Below are positions 1 to 9,942 of a stretch of 64,000 nt of DNA, one piece after another. Below the pieces are notes generated by a model. That model made no database searches. It was not told the DNA's origin and was given only the letters and a program-made list of their open reading frames with translations. Numbering within the stretch: the stretch's first letter is position 1; each line of letters starts with the position of its first letter. The DNA lies in the NCBI RefSeq assembly GCF_001426405.1, contig NZ_LMEP01000003.1, positions 168,292 to 232,291 of the forward strand, in the 5' to 3' direction. The translations under genes were made by a program, and so were the position numbers. The stretch is from Streptomyces sp. Root1304. GTDB lineage: Bacteria; Actinomycetota; Actinomycetes; Streptomycetales; Streptomycetaceae.

Positions 1-1692
1 GTGGTCGCCGACGGGCATGTCCACGTCGGCGTCTTCGGGGCGTCCGATGGTGGGGTGGCCGACGGCGGTGACGCACGACCACGGTTCGGTGTCCTCGCCG
101 CGTTCCAGGAGCGCCACCGATTCCATGGAGAAGGTCTCCCGGAGCCGTTCGAGCAGGGCATCAAGACTGGTCTCGCCGCGCAGGACGCTGCCCGCGAGGA
201 AGGATAGCGTCTCCGCCTCCGCCCGCAGCCGGGCCGCCTGATGGGTACGGCGGGCGGCGACGTCCACGACCGAGGCGACCGAGATCGCGACTCCGACGAA
301 GATCACCAAGGCGACGATGTTGCGCGGGTCGGCGATCGTGAGCTGGTGGAGCGGCGGGGTGAAGTACCAGTTGAGCAGGAGCGATCCGACGGCCGCGGAC
401 GCCAGGGCGGGTCTGAGGCCGCCGAGGAGGGCCGCGGCCACGGTCAGGGTCAGGAAGAGCAGGACGTCGTTGGCCAGGCCGACGTCGGGCAGGGCGCTGC
501 TCAGCAGGAGGGTGAGCAGGACGGGCCCGGCGAGGCCGACGGCCCAGCCCCACAGGGTGCGGGACCGGCCGAGCCGCGTCCGGCCGGCGGTGGGGAGGCC
601 GCGGCCCTTGGCGGCTTCGTCGTGGGTGACGATGTGGACGTCGAGGTCGGGGCCGGAGTCGCGGGCGACGGTGGCGCTGACGCCGGGCCCGAAGGCGTAC
701 TGCCAGGTCCGGCGGCGGCTGACGCCGAGGACGATCTGGGTGGCGTTGACGCCTCGGGCGAATTCGAGCAGCCCGGTGGGGACGTCGTCGCCGACGACGT
801 GGTGGAAGGTGCCGCCGAGGTCTTCGACAAGCGTGCGCTGGACCGCCAGTTCCTTCGGTGAGGCGGCGGTGAGGCCGTCGCTGCGGGAAATGTAGACGGC
901 GAGGACCTCGCCGCCTGCGCCCTTCTCCGCGAGGCGGACGGCTCGCCGGATGAGGGTGCGTCCCTCGGGGCCTCCGGTGAGGCCGACGACGATCCGCTCA
1001 CGGGAGCCCCAGATCTTCGAGACCCGGTGCTCGGTCCGGTACTCCTGAAGGTACTCGTCGACCCGGTCCGCGGTCCACAGGAGGGCGAGTTCCCGCAGGG
1101 CGGTGAGGTTTCCGGGGCGGAAGTAGTTGGACAGGGCGGCGTCGACCTTGTCCGGCTTGTAGACGTTGCCGTGGGCCATCCGCCGCCGCAGGGCCTGCGG
1201 GGACATGTCGACGAGCTCGATCTGGTCGGCCCGGCGGACAACCTCGTCGGGGACGGTCTCCTTCTGCCGTACGCCGGTGATCGACTCGACGACGTCCCCG
1301 AGGGACTCCAGGTGCTGGATGTTGACCGCGGATATGACGTCGATGCCCGCCGCGAGGAGCTCCTCGACGTCCTGCCAGCGCTTGGCGTTGCGGGAGCCGG
1401 GAACGTTGGTGTGCGCGAGCTCGTCGACGAGCGCGACGGCCGGACGGCGGGCGAGGACCGCGTCGACGTCCATCTCGGTGAAGACGGTGTCCCGGTACGC
1501 GATCTCCTTGCGCGGCACTGTCTCCAGGCCGTGCAGCATGACCTCCGTACGCGGTCGGTGGTGGTGTTCGACGAAGGCGACGACGCAGTCGGTGCCGCGT
1601 TCGACCCGGCGGTGGGCCTCCGAGAGCATCGCGTACGTCTTGCCGACGCCGGGTGCCGCGCCGAGGTAGATGCGGAACTTTCCACGTCCCAT
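1..1692 (-). CDS. kdpD: KdpD, potassium/turgor sensor histidine kinase (3' part outside window)
   Basis: This is the sensor kinase that senses K+ limitation and controls KdpE phosphorylation. Only the N-terminal 564 codons lie in the window and no stop is reached. The ATG at 1692 begins MGRGKFRIYLG and is followed at once by the Walker-A motif GAAPGVGKT (residues 11-19) of the cytoplasmic KdpD domain. A USP-like domain follows (GLTGGPEGRTLIRRA), then about four membrane helices of the DUF4118 sensor and the start of a GAF-type region. The histidine kinase core would lie beyond the left edge, so kinase residues cannot be checked. It is the last gene of the kdpFABCED order, 44 bp after kdpE. 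A complete paralogue lies at 7378-9942. Identity is certain; activity cannot be assessed. Confidence 0.95.
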   Translation of the reverse strand, partial: MGRGKFRIYLGAAPGVGKTYAMLSEAHRRVERGTDCVVAFVEHHHRPRTEVMLHGLETVPRKEIAYRDTVFTEMDVDAVLARRPAVALVDELAHTNVPGSRNAKRWQDVEELLAAGIDVISAVNIQHLESLGDVVESITGVRQKETVPDEVVRRADQIELVDMSPQALRRRMAHGNVYKPDKVDAALSNYFRPGNLTALRELALLWTADRVDEYLQEYRTEHRVSKIWGSRERIVVGLTGGPEGRTLIRRAVRLAEKGAGGEVLAVYISRSDGLTAASPKELAVQRTLVEDLGGTFHHVVGDDVPTGLLEFARGVNATQIVLGVSRRRTWQYAFGPGVSATVARDSGPDLDVHIVTHDEAAKGRGLPTAGRTRLGRSRTLWGWAVGLAGPVLLTLLLSSALPDVGLANDVLLFLTLTVAAALLGGLRPALASAAVGSLLLNWYFTPPLHQLTIADPRNIVALVIFVGVAISVASVVDVAARRTHQAARLRAEAETLSFLAGSVLRGETSLDALLERLRETFSMESVALLERGEDTEPWSCVTAVGHPTIGRPEDADVDMPVGDH

Positions 1693-1736
1693 GGTGATGT
1701 GCGCTGCCGTTCTCGTGCGGTGGTGTCCGGAGGGGG

Positions 1737-2423
1737 TCAGGGTTCGAAGCGGTAGCCCATGCCGGGCTCGGTGACGAGGTGACGGGGGTGCGCCGGGTCC
1801 GATTCCAGCTTGCGCCGGAGCTGGGCCATGTACACCCGGAGGTAGTTGGTCTTGGTGCCGGAGCTGGGCCCCCAGACCTCGGTAAGAAGGCGCCTCTGGC
1901 TGATGAGAACGCCCGGGTTGCAGACGAGGATCTCCAGGAGGTGCCACTCGGTCGGCGTCAGCCGTACGTCACGGTCCTGCCGTCGGACCTTCTTGGCCAC
2001 GAGGTCGACCGTGAACGACTCGGCCGTGACCAGACTCGTCGTGAGCGGTCGGGTGGACGCCTCTTCGGTACGCCGGGTCGCCGCCCGCACGCGGGCGAGC
2101 AGCTCGTCCATGCTGAACGGTTTCGTCATGTAGTCGTCGGCGCCGGAGTCGAGCGCTCGGACCTTGTCCTCGGAACCGCTGCGCGCGGAGAGCACGAGCA
2201 CCGGGGCCCTGCTCCATCCCCGGAGTGCCTTGATGACGTCGACCCCGTCCATGTCGGGCAGGCCGAGGTCGAGCAGGATCATGTCCGGACGCTCCGAGGC
2301 CACCAGGCGCAGCGCCGTGGCGCCGTCGGGTGCGGCGTCCACGGAGTACTTCCGCGCCTGCAGGTTGATCACCAGTGCGCGTGCGAGCTGCGCGTCGTCC
2401 TCGACGACCAGCACCCGGGTCAT
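1737..2423 (-). CDS. kdpE: KdpE, OmpR/PhoB-family response regulator
   Basis: A 228-residue response regulator that activates kdp transcription when phosphorylated by KdpD. The receiver domain (about 1-115) has the acidic pocket E8-D9-D10, the phospho-acceptor D52 in ILLDLGLPDMDG, and the conserved Lys in TKPFS. The C-terminal winged helix is of the OmpR type (RLTPTEWHLLEIL; RKLESDPAHPRHLVTEPGMGYRF). Regulators of this class bind as tandem dimers to direct repeats about 11 bp apart, which fits the repeat arrays found upstream of several potassium genes here. The gene sits between kdpC (about 100 bp gap) and kdpD. It is the only response regulator in the window, so it is the natural partner for both KdpD proteins. 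Confidence 0.96.
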   Translation of the reverse strand: MTRVLVVEDDAQLARALVINLQARKYSVDAAPDGATALRLVASERPDMILLDLGLPDMDGVDVIKALRGWSRAPVLVLSARSGSEDKVRALDSGADDYMTKPFSMDELLARVRAATRRTEEASTRPLTTSLVTAESFTVDLVAKKVRRQDRDVRLTPTEWHLLEILVCNPGVLISQRRLLTEVWGPSSGTKTNYLRVYMAQLRRKLESDPAHPRHLVTEPGMGYRFEP

Positions 2424-2523
2424 CGGTGCTGCCCCTCCTGTCGTGGTTCGGTGTGCGGCGGAAGCCGGCGGGCCGTGGATCGTCCATGGCCGCGCCGGCT
2501 CCGCTGTCGTTCGGTTAAGCCCA

Positions 2524-3195
2524 TCAGCCCTTGGCCACCAGGTCCTTGAGTGCGATGTTGAGCTTCAGGACATTGACGCGGGGTTCGCCGATGAAGCCGA
2601 GGATCCGGTCGTCGGTGTGGTCGGCGACCAGCTTCTCGACCGTCGCGACGTCGAGTTTGTTGCGTTCGGCGACGCGGTGGACCTGAAGCTTCGCGTACTC
2701 CGGGGAGATGTGCGGGTCCAGTCCGGAGCCCGAGGAGGTGACGGCCTCGGCGGGCACGTCGGAGGGCTTCACCTTGTAGCTGTCCGTGGAGTTGTCCTTG
2801 ACCACGGCGGCCTTGGCGTCCTTGACCCACTGGATCAGGTCGGCGTTGTCGCCGGAGCGGTTCGTGGCGCCGGAGAGGATGATCGAGTACTGGGTGTTGA
2901 CGCTGTTGGTGCCGAGGCCGTTGGACGGGCGGGGCTGGAACCAGCGCAGGTCGGGGGCCGGGGTCTCCTCTCCGTCCTTCAGGGGCAGGGTGTAGGTCTG
3001 GCCGATGAGTTCGGAGCCGACGACCTTCCCGCTCGCGTCCTCGATCTCGGAGCCGTTGGCCTTGCCGGGCATGGCGAGTTGGGCGATGCCGGTGACGGCG
3101 AGCGGGTAGAGGACGCCACAGAGGACGGTGAGGACGAGGAGGGCGCGCAGGCCCGCCCACAGCACTCGGCCGGTGTTCGCTGCTGAGTTGTTCAT
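2524..3195 (-). CDS. kdpC: KdpC subunit of K+-transporting ATPase
   Basis: A 223-residue single-pass membrane subunit of the KdpFABC pump, held to stabilise the complex and assist ATP binding by KdpB. One hydrophobic helix (about 10-35, RALLVLTVLCGVLYPLAVTG) is followed by an external domain with family motifs such as SELIGQ, FQPRPS and DPHISPEYA. Length is slightly above the usual 190 or so residues. It starts 6 bp after the kdpB stop, so translation is probably coupled. Apart from the kdp order, nothing else resembles KdpC in the window, although a second KdpB is present. Confidence 0.96.
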   Translation of the reverse strand: MNNSAANTGRVLWAGLRALLVLTVLCGVLYPLAVTGIAQLAMPGKANGSEIEDASGKVVGSELIGQTYTLPLKDGEETPAPDLRWFQPRPSNGLGTNSVNTQYSIILSGATNRSGDNADLIQWVKDAKAAVVKDNSTDSYKVKPSDVPAEAVTSSGSGLDPHISPEYAKLQVHRVAERNKLDVATVEKLVADHTDDRILGFIGEPRVNVLKLNIALKDLVAKG

Positions 3196-3201
3196 CGTGG
3201 G

Positions 3202-5346
3202 TCAGCCGATTCCGGGGATGAGGGAGATGAGCAGGTCGATGATCTTGATGCCGATGAACGGGGCGATCAGGCCGCCGAGTCCGTACAGGCCGAGGTTGCG
3301 CCGGAGCATCGAGTCGGCACTGGACGGCCGGTAGCGCACGCCCTTCAACGCCAGCGGGACGAGGGCGACGATGATCAGCGCGTTGAAGATCACGGCGGAG
3401 AGGATCGCGGACTCCGGCGAGGCCAGGCCCATGATGTTGAGCTTGTCCAGCGACGGGTAGGCGACGGCGAACATCGCGGGGATGATCGCGAAGTACTTCG
3501 CGACATCGTTGGCGATGGAGAAGGTGGTCAGGGCTCCCCGGGTGATGAGGAGTTGCTTGCCGATCTCGACGATCTCGATGAGCTTGGTCGGGTTGGAGTC
3601 GAGGTCGACCATGTTGCCGGCCTCCTTCGCGGCCGACGTGCCCGTGTTCATCGCCACGCCGACGTCCGCCTGCGCGAGCGCGGGAGCGTCGTTCGTGCCG
3701 TCACCGGTCATCGCCACGAGCTTGCCGCCGGCCTGCTCGCGCTTGATGAGGGCCATCTTGTCCTCGGGCGTGGCCTCGGCGAGGAAGTCGTCGACGCCCG
3801 CCTCCTCGGCGATGGCCTTCGCGGTGAGCGGGTTGTCACCGGTGATCATGATGGTCTTGATGCCCATGCGGCGCAGTTCGTCGAACCGCTCCCGCATGCC
3901 CTCCTTGACGACGTCCTTGAGGTGGATGACGCCGAGAACCCTGGCACCCTTGTCGTCGTGCACAGCCACGAGCAGCGGCGTGCCGCCGGCCTGCGAGATC
4001 CGGTCCGTGAGCGCCTGCGCGTCCTCGGCGACCGTACCGCCCTGCTCCTGCACCCACGCGACGACCGAACCGGTCGCTCCCTTGCGCACCTTGCGTCCGT
4101 CCACGTCCACGCCCGACATGCGGGTCTGGGCGGTGAACTCGATCCACTCGGCGCCGGGCAGTTCGCCCTGGTGGCGTTCGCGCAGGCCGTACTTCTCCTT
4201 GGCAAGGACGACGATCGAGCGGCCTTCGGGCGTCTCGTCCGCGAGGGAGGAGAGCTGGGCGGCGTCGGCCACCCCGGCCTCGGTGGTTCCGCGCACGGGG
4301 ACGAACTCCGACGCCTGGCGGTTGCCGAGGGTGATGGTGCCGGTCTTGTCGAGCAGCAGCGTCGAGACGTCGCCGGCGGCTTCGACCGCGCGGCCGGACA
4401 TGGCGAGGACGTTGCGCTGGACCAGCCGGTCCATGCCGGCGATGCCGATCGCGGAGAGCAGCGCGCCGATCGTCGTCGGGATCAGGCAGACCAGGAGCGC
4501 GGTGAGGACGATGAGGGAGGTCTGCTCGTCGGCCCCGGCGTAGATCGCGAACGGCTTCAGTGTCACGACCGCAAGCAGGAAGACGATGGTGAGGGACGCC
4601 AGCAAGATGTTGAGGGCGATCTCGTTGGGGGTCTTCTGCCGGGCGGCGCCCTCGACCAGGTTGATCATCCTGTCGATGAAGGTCTCGCCGGGCTTCGTCG
4701 TGATCTTGATGACGATGCGGTCGGAGAGCACCTTCGTGCCGCCCGTGACCGCGCACCGGTCGCCGCCGGACTCGCGGATCACGGGCGCCGACTCGCCGGT
4801 GATGGCCGACTCGTCAACGCTCGCGACGCCCTCGACGACGTCACCGTCGCCGGGGATGACGTCACCGGCCTCGCAGACCACCAGGTCTCCGACGCGCAGA
4901 TCGGTACCGGCGACCTCTTCCTCACCCTGGCCTTCCGTGGTCAGACGGCGGGCGACGGTGTCGGTCTTGGCCTTGCGCAGGGTGTCGGCCTGCGCCTTGC
5001 CCCGGCCCTCCGCGACCGCCTCGGCGAGGTTGGCGAAGACCGTGGTCAGCCACAGCCAGACGGTGATCGCCCAGCCGAACCAGTCCCCCGGGGTCCTCAC
5101 CGCGAGGACGGTGGTGACGACGGAGCCGACCAGCACCACGAACATGACCGGCGACTTGATCATCACCCGCGGGTCGAGCTTGCGGAGCGCGTCCGGGAAA
5201 GACGCGATCAACTGCTTCGGATCGAAGAGGCCGCCGCCGACCCGGCCGGCCGACGGGTGCCCGCCGGACAGGTCGCCGTGTGGTGCTTTCGTCGAGGGGA
5301 CGGAGGTGGACATGTCGTCCTCGTGCTTCTTGACGTCGATGGTCAT
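3202..5346 (-). CDS. kdpB: KdpB1, ATP-hydrolysing P-type subunit
   Basis: The 714-residue P1-type ATPase subunit that energises K+ uptake through KdpA. The actuator loop TGES is at 183-186 (in E. coli its Ser is an inhibitory phosphorylation site). The phosphorylation motif DKTGT has its aspartate at 333, and the hinge is [21 protein letters not shown]. The ATG at 5346 overlaps the kdpA stop by 4 bp (ATGA), which fixes the start. The open frame extends further upstream inside kdpA, but that extension encodes arginine-rich shadow sequence. About 110 residues around the hinge are nearly identical to KdpB2 at 10908-13142. Confidence 0.97.
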   Translation of the reverse strand: MTIDVKKHEDDMSTSVPSTKAPHGDLSGGHPSAGRVGGGLFDPKQLIASFPDALRKLDPRVMIKSPVMFVVLVGSVVTTVLAVRTPGDWFGWAITVWLWLTTVFANLAEAVAEGRGKAQADTLRKAKTDTVARRLTTEGQGEEEVAGTDLRVGDLVVCEAGDVIPGDGDVVEGVASVDESAITGESAPVIRESGGDRCAVTGGTKVLSDRIVIKITTKPGETFIDRMINLVEGAARQKTPNEIALNILLASLTIVFLLAVVTLKPFAIYAGADEQTSLIVLTALLVCLIPTTIGALLSAIGIAGMDRLVQRNVLAMSGRAVEAAGDVSTLLLDKTGTITLGNRQASEFVPVRGTTEAGVADAAQLSSLADETPEGRSIVVLAKEKYGLRERHQGELPGAEWIEFTAQTRMSGVDVDGRKVRKGATGSVVAWVQEQGGTVAEDAQALTDRISQAGGTPLLVAVHDDKGARVLGVIHLKDVVKEGMRERFDELRRMGIKTIMITGDNPLTAKAIAEEAGVDDFLAEATPEDKMALIKREQAGGKLVAMTGDGTNDAPALAQADVGVAMNTGTSAAKEAGNMVDLDSNPTKLIEIVEIGKQLLITRGALTTFSIANDVAKYFAIIPAMFAVAYPSLDKLNIMGLASPESAILSAVIFNALIIVALVPLALKGVRYRPSSADSMLRRNLGLYGLGGLIAPFIGIKIIDLLISLIPGIG

Positions 5347-7007
5347 GCCGCGAGCCCTTCGGCGAGCGGTCCAAGGGCGAGGGCCGGGAAGTAGGTGAGA
5401 CCAGTGATGATCATGATCGTGCCGACCAGGAGGCCGGTGAACAGCGGCTTCTCGGTACGGAGGGTGCCCGCGGTCTCGGGGACGGGCTTTTGCTCGGCCA
5501 GCGAGCCGGCGAGGGCGAGGACGAACACCATCGGAAGGAACCGGCCGAGCAGCATCGCGATGCCGATGGTCGAGTTGAACCACTGGGTGTCCGCGTTCAG
5601 TCCGGCGAAGGCGGAGCCGTTGTTGTTGGCGCCGGAGGTGTAGGCGTAGAGGATCTCGGAGAAGCCGTGCGCGCCGGAGTTGGTCATGGAGTTCGCCGGG
5701 GTGTCCAGCACGAACGAGGCGGCGGTGAAGCAGAGGACGAGGGCCGGGGTGACCAGGATGTAGCAGGCCGCGAACTTGATCTCGCGGGTGCCGATCTTCT
5801 TGCCCAGGTACTCCGGGGTGCGGCCGACCATCAGGCCCGCGATGAACACCGCGATGATCGCCATGATCAGCATGCCGTAGAGGCCGGAGCCGACGCCGCC
5901 GGGCGCGATCTCGCCGAGCTGCATGCCCAGCAGATTGATTCCACCGCCGAAGCCGGTGTTCGACGAGTGGAAGGAGTTCACCGCGCCGGTCGAGGTCAGC
6001 GTGGTGGCAACCGAGAAGATCGCGGACGCGCCGATGCCGAACCGGGTCTCCTTGCCCTCCATCGCCCCGCTGGCCAGCTCGAACGCCGGGCCGTTGCCCG
6101 CGAACTCGGTCCACATCATCAGCGCGGTGAACCCGATCCAGATCACCGCCATCGTGCCGAGGATCGCGTACCCCTGCCGGAGTGAGCCGACCATCCGGCC
6201 GAAGGTCCGCGTCAGCGCGAAGGGGATGACGAGGATCAGATAGATCTCGAAGAGGTTCGACAGCCCGTTGGGGTTCTCGAAGGGGTGGGCGGAGTTGGCG
6301 TTGAAGTAGCCGCCGCCGTTCGTGCCCAGCTCCTTGATGACCTCCTGGGAGGCCACCGCGCCGCCGTTCCACTGCTGGGTGCCGCCGCCGAACTGGCCGA
6401 CCTCGTGGATGCCGGAGAAGTTCTGGATCGCGCCGCACGCGACGAGGACGAGGGCGCCGATCACGGAGATCGGGAGCAGGATGCGGACGACTCCTCGGAC
6501 CAGGTCGGCCCAGAAGTTGCCCAGCTCACCGGAGCGCGAGCGGGCGAAGCCGCGGACGAGGGCGACCGCGACGGCCATGCCGACCGCCGCCGACACGAAG
6601 TTCTGCACCGCCAGGCCGCCGGTCTGCACGACGTGCCCCATGGCCTGCTCGCCGTAGTACGACTGCCAGTTGGTGTTCGCCACGAACGACGCGGCCGTGT
6701 TGAACGCCTGGTCCGGGTCGATCGACACGAAGCCGAGCGAGCCGGGCAGGGAACCCTGCACCCGCTGGAGCAGGTACAGGAAGAGGACGCTCACGGCGGA
6801 GAAGGCGAGGACCCCGCGCAGGTAGGCGGGCCAGCGCATCTCGACCGACGGGTTCGCGCCGATCGCCTTGTAGATCCACTTCTCGGGCCGGAGGTGCTTC
6901 TCCGAGGAGTAGACGCGCGCCATGTGGTCGCCCAGCGGCCGGTACGACAGGCCGAGCGCGGCGACGAGCGCCAGGAGCTGGAGGACTCCAGCCAGGACAG
7001 GACTCAT
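5343..7007 (-). CDS. kdpA: KdpA, K+-channel-like subunit
   Basis: The 554-residue polytopic subunit that selects and conducts K+ in the KdpFABC pump. It is close to the E. coli length (557). It shows the repeated pore-loop architecture of the superfamily of K+ transporters: [19 protein letters not shown] in the first repeat, [20 protein letters not shown] in the second, and [18 protein letters not shown] further on. About ten hydrophobic helices are visible. It starts 8 bp after kdpF and overlaps kdpB by 4 bp. The full set F-A-B-C in order makes a working Kdp pump likely. Confidence 0.97.
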   Translation of the reverse strand: MSPVLAGVLQLLALVAALGLSYRPLGDHMARVYSSEKHLRPEKWIYKAIGANPSVEMRWPAYLRGVLAFSAVSVLFLYLLQRVQGSLPGSLGFVSIDPDQAFNTAASFVANTNWQSYYGEQAMGHVVQTGGLAVQNFVSAAVGMAVAVALVRGFARSRSGELGNFWADLVRGVVRILLPISVIGALVLVACGAIQNFSGIHEVGQFGGGTQQWNGGAVASQEVIKELGTNGGGYFNANSAHPFENPNGLSNLFEIYLILVIPFALTRTFGRMVGSLRQGYAILGTMAVIWIGFTALMMWTEFAGNGPAFELASGAMEGKETRFGIGASAIFSVATTLTSTGAVNSFHSSNTGFGGGINLLGMQLGEIAPGGVGSGLYGMLIMAIIAVFIAGLMVGRTPEYLGKKIGTREIKFAACYILVTPALVLCFTAASFVLDTPANSMTNSGAHGFSEILYAYTSGANNNGSAFAGLNADTQWFNSTIGIAMLLGRFLPMVFVLALAGSLAEQKPVPETAGTLRTEKPLFTGLLVGTIMIITGLTYFPALALGPLAEGLAA

Positions 7008-7015
7008 CTCGGGGC

Positions 7016-7105
7016 TCAGAACCTCTCCGGCTTGACCAGCGCGAGGACGAGGTATCCCAGCAGGGCGGCGGCGACGAGCAGACCGACGATGTTCTCGGCA
7101 CTCAC
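7016..7105 (-). CDS. kdpF: KdpF1, single-helix accessory subunit of Kdp
   Basis: A 29-residue membrane peptide beginning MSAENIVGLLVAA and ending LVKPERF, the typical KdpF layout of one helix with a basic tail. KdpF sits at the KdpA/KdpB interface and stabilises the complex. The GTG start at 7105 overlaps the stop of the small upstream ORF (7102-7185) as GTGA. The stop is followed after 8 bp by kdpA. A second KdpF (9939-10028) has the same length and ends LIRPEKF. Confidence 0.9.
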   Translation of the reverse strand: MSAENIVGLLVAAALLGYLVLALVKPERF

Positions 7106-7185
7106 AGCTTCGCCACCCCCTTGGCGATGAACGCCACCAGCGCGAAGACCGCGATCGTGGTGACGACGAAGGCCACGTCGGCCAT
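7102..7185 (-). CDS. 27-residue membrane peptide leading the kdp operon
   Basis: A 27-codon ORF (ATG 7185) beginning MADVAFVVTTIAVFALVAF and ending AKGVAKL. It is one hydrophobic helix with a lysine-containing tail, about the size of KdpF. A GGGAG Shine-Dalgarno lies 6 nt before the start. Its stop overlaps the kdpF GTG by 4 bp, so it is the first cistron of the coupled kdp operon. I recall similar peptides at this position in other Streptomyces but know of no assigned function. A role as an extra Kdp subunit or a translational leader is inference. Confidence 0.65.
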   Translation of the reverse strand: MADVAFVVTTIAVFALVAFIAKGVAKL

Positions 7186-7263
7186 CGTGAACTCCCGGAA
7201 GAAGGAAGAGCGGATTCTCTGACGAGATGAGGAAACAGCCTTTTCGGCCGCTCTCCGTCGTCG

Positions 7264-7312
7264 TTGACGCCGCTCTAACGTCCTTGACGCCGCTCTTGAC
7301 GCGTCCCCTACG
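7264..7312 (+). promoter_or_regulatory. Array A: 11/21/11 repeat upstream of the kdp operon
   Basis: Hexamers start at 7264 (TTGACG), 7275 (CTAACG), 7296 (TTGACG) and 7307 (CCTACG), that is steps of 11, 21 and 11 bp, so the two pairs are 32 bp apart. A further TTGACG at 7284 is out of this phase. The array lies 79 bp upstream of the first kdp cistron. The hexamers read TTGACG on the plus strand, away from the operon. Direct repeats of 11 bp are the usual site of OmpR/PhoB-type regulators, so KdpE binding is inferred. Confidence 0.6.
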
Positions 7313-7377
7313 CGACGGGCCCGCGACCGGCTCCCGTGCCCGGCTGGAGGGCATCGTTCGCTCGGCCCAGGCCGCTG

Positions 7378-9942
7378 TCAGGGCTCCGTAGGGACGGGGA
7401 CACCCTGCGTCCGGGAGTACGCGCAGGGCAGCGTGACAACCATGGTCAGTCCTCCTCCGGGAGTGTCCTCCGGGGTGAGCGTGCCGCCCATCGCCTCGGT
7501 GAGCCCTCGGGCCAGGGCCAGGCCGAGGCCGACACCGGTGGTGTTGTCGGTGTCGCCGAGGCGTTGGAAGGGCTCGAACACGCGCTCACGGTCCGCCGGC
7601 GGCAGACCGGGGCCCCGGTCGACCACGCGCAGTTCGACGCGGCCGGCGAGCGTACTGGCTCCGAGGAGGACGGGGTGCTGGGGCGGGGAGTGGCGTACGG
7701 CGTTGGCGACGAGGTTGGCGACGACCCGTTCGAGGAGCGGAGGGTCGGCGAGGACGAGCGGTGCCTCTTCCAGTCCGCGGAGGGCCACCCGGCGTCCCGC
7801 GTCGTCCGGGAGGCCGTCCAAGGCCGCTGGGACGACCTCTTCCCAGGCCGTGGGGCGGAGGTCCAGGGTGAGGGCGCCCGCCTGGAGGCGGCTCATGTCG
7901 AGGAGGTTGTCGACGAGTCTGCTGAGCCGGGCCATGGACTCGTCCGCCGTGGCCAGCAGCTCCTCCTGTTCCTCCGGTGTGAAGTCCACGTCGGGGCTCC
8001 GCAGGGAGGCCACGGCTGCCCAGCCCGCGGCGAGCGGGGTCCGCAGGTCGTGGCTGACGGCGGCGAGGAGGGCGGTGCGCATCCGGTCCGCGGACTTCGC
8101 GGTCTCCGCCTCGGCCGCCGCCTCGGCGAGCCGGGCCCGTTCGACGGCGGCCATGAGATGGGCGGCGAACGCGTTGAGAACGCGGCGGTCGGTGGCCGGC
8201 AGGGTGCGGCCACGCAGGACGAGGTGGCTGCCGTCGCCCATCGTGACCTGGCTCGCGGTGGGGTCGTCCACGGGGTGGTCGGTCAGTTCGGCGGCATGGG
8301 CGGCGAAGGTCTCCCGGGTACGGGCGAGCAGGTCGGGCACAGTGTGTTCGCCCCTGACGACGGAGCCGGCGAGCGCCGAGAGGGTCTCGGCCTCGGCCGT
8401 GGCGCTCGCGGCTCTGCGCGACAGCCGCAGCGACCGGTCCACGACCGCGGCGACGGCACCCGCGACCACGACGAACACGCCGAGGGCGAGGACGCTGTCG
8501 GGGTCTTCGAAGGAGAACGCCCCTGTGGGCGGCACGAACCAATAGTTGAGCAGCAGGGAGGCCGTCACGGCCGCGACGAGCGCGGATCCGACGCCGCCGA
8601 TGCAGGCCACACCGACCACGACCAGCAGGAAGAGCAGGGCCTCGCTGGTCAGGTCGACGCTGCCCCTGACCCGGTCGAGCAGCAGGGTGAGGAGGACAGG
8701 GAGGACGACACCTGCGAGGGGTCCGGCAATGCGCCGGGACAGCGGCAGGGTGCGTCGGCGCGAGGGGAGCAGGCGTCCCCGGCCCGCCCGCTCGTGGGTG
8801 ACCATGTGCACGTCGATCCCGCCGGAGAGCGAGACGGTGGTCTCACCGATGCCGCGCCCGGTGAGGAAGCGTTCGAGACGGCAGCGTCTGCTCGTGCCGA
8901 GGATCAGCTGGGTGGCGTTCCCGGCCCGGGCGAAGTCCAGCAGCGCGGTCGGCACGTCCTCGCCGACGACCGTGTGGTAGCTGCCGCCAAGGCTCTCGAC
9001 CAGGCACCGCTGCCGTGCGAGTGCCGTGGACGAGGCGCCCGCCGTGAGACCGTCGCCCCGCGCGACGTGCACGGCCGACAGCTCGCCGCGGGCCGAGCGG
9101 GCGGCGATCCGGGCGGCGCGCCGTATGAGGGTGTCGCCCTCCGGGCCGCCCGTCAGCCCGACGACCACGCGCTCCCGGGCTTCCCAGATCCCGCCGATGC
9201 CGTGGTCGGTGCGGTATTTACGCAGGGCGTCGTCGACCTGGTCGGCGACCCAGAGCAGGGCGAGTTCTCGCAGGGCGGTGAGGTTGCCGGGGCGGAACCA
9301 GCTGGCCAGGGCCGCGTTCACCATCTCCGGGGGGTGGATGTTCCCGTGTGCCATCCGCCGGCGCAGGTCCTCGGGATCCACGTCGACGAGGACGATCTGG
9401 TCGGCGCCGCGGACGAAGCCGTCCGGGACGCCGTCGCCAGGCGGTACCTCGGTGATCGTCTCGACGACGTCGCTCAGGGACTCCAGGTGCTGGACGTCGA
9501 TGGTCGTCAGGACGTCGACGCCGGCCGAGAGGAGTTCCTCGACGTCCTGCCAGCGGCGGGCGTTGCGGTGACCGGGCGGGTTGGTGTGGGCCAGGTCGTC
9601 GACGAGGAGCAGGCCGGGGCGGCGGCGCAGTGCGGCGTCCAGGTCGAAGCCGCCATGACCGTCCGCGGGACGGCCGACGGCCGCGTCATCCTTGCGGTCC
9701 AGGAGTTCCAGGCCGTCGAGGAGTGCCTTGGTGTGCGGTCGGCCGCGGCAGTCGGCGGCGCCGACGACCACGTCCTTCCCCCGTGCCGCCCTGCGGTGGC
9801 CCTCGTCGAGCATCCGGTACGTCTTGCCGACGCCGGGCGCGGCACCGACGAGCACCTTGAGCCGCCCCCGGCGTCCGACGGGTGGGCCCGCCTGCGGGCG
9901 TCCGGCGAGCGACTCCGTCGCCGGACGCCCGGCACGGTTCAG
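7378..9942 (-). CDS. KdpD2, complete second KdpD-type histidine kinase
   Basis: An 854-residue sensor kinase. It has Walker-A GAAPGVGKT at 33-41, the KdpD domain, a USP-like domain (GLTGGPEGDTLIRRAAR), four DUF4118 membrane helices (with LLNYWFVPPTGAFSF), a GAF-like linker, the phospho-acceptor H631 in SHDLRTPL, an N box (NLVANAVRHS) and a G box (GVGLGLALARGL). No ATG, GTG or TTG precedes the KdpD domain in frame after kdpF2. The only well-placed codon is CTG at 9942, which overlaps the kdpF2 stop as CTGA and has GGAG 5 nt upstream. The next in-frame candidate is a GTG inside the first beta strand. No response regulator follows, so it probably signals to the KdpE at 1737-2423. Confidence 0.9.
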   Translation of the reverse strand: MNRAGRPATESLAGRPQAGPPVGRRGRLKVLVGAAPGVGKTYRMLDEGHRRAARGKDVVVGAADCRGRPHTKALLDGLELLDRKDDAAVGRPADGHGGFDLDAALRRRPGLLLVDDLAHTNPPGHRNARRWQDVEELLSAGVDVLTTIDVQHLESLSDVVETITEVPPGDGVPDGFVRGADQIVLVDVDPEDLRRRMAHGNIHPPEMVNAALASWFRPGNLTALRELALLWVADQVDDALRKYRTDHGIGGIWEARERVVVGLTGGPEGDTLIRRAARIAARSARGELSAVHVARGDGLTAGASSTALARQRCLVESLGGSYHTVVGEDVPTALLDFARAGNATQLILGTSRRCRLERFLTGRGIGETTVSLSGGIDVHMVTHERAGRGRLLPSRRRTLPLSRRIAGPLAGVVLPVLLTLLLDRVRGSVDLTSEALLFLLVVVGVACIGGVGSALVAAVTASLLLNYWFVPPTGAFSFEDPDSVLALGVFVVVAGAVAAVVDRSLRLSRRAASATAEAETLSALAGSVVRGEHTVPDLLARTRETFAAHAAELTDHPVDDPTASQVTMGDGSHLVLRGRTLPATDRRVLNAFAAHLMAAVERARLAEAAAEAETAKSADRMRTALLAAVSHDLRTPLAAGWAAVASLRSPDVDFTPEEQEELLATADESMARLSRLVDNLLDMSRLQAGALTLDLRPTAWEEVVPAALDGLPDDAGRRVALRGLEEAPLVLADPPLLERVVANLVANAVRHSPPQHPVLLGASTLAGRVELRVVDRGPGLPPADRERVFEPFQRLGDTDNTTGVGLGLALARGLTEAMGGTLTPEDTPGGGLTMVVTLPCAYSRTQGVPVPTEP

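Noticed and set aside
3553..5394. Long plus-strand open frame opposite kdpB
   Set aside because: It is a mirror of kdpB codon bias with no domain, start signal or homology.
5347..6438. N-terminal extension of KdpB1 into kdpA
   Set aside because: The frame is open only because of high GC; it encodes arginine-rich sequence, and the ATGA overlap sets the real start.
7284..7289. An extra TTGACG in array A
   Set aside because: It is 9 bp from one box and 12 bp from the next, outside the 11-21-11 pattern, and comes from a repeated TTGACGCCGCTC; I did not count it as a box.
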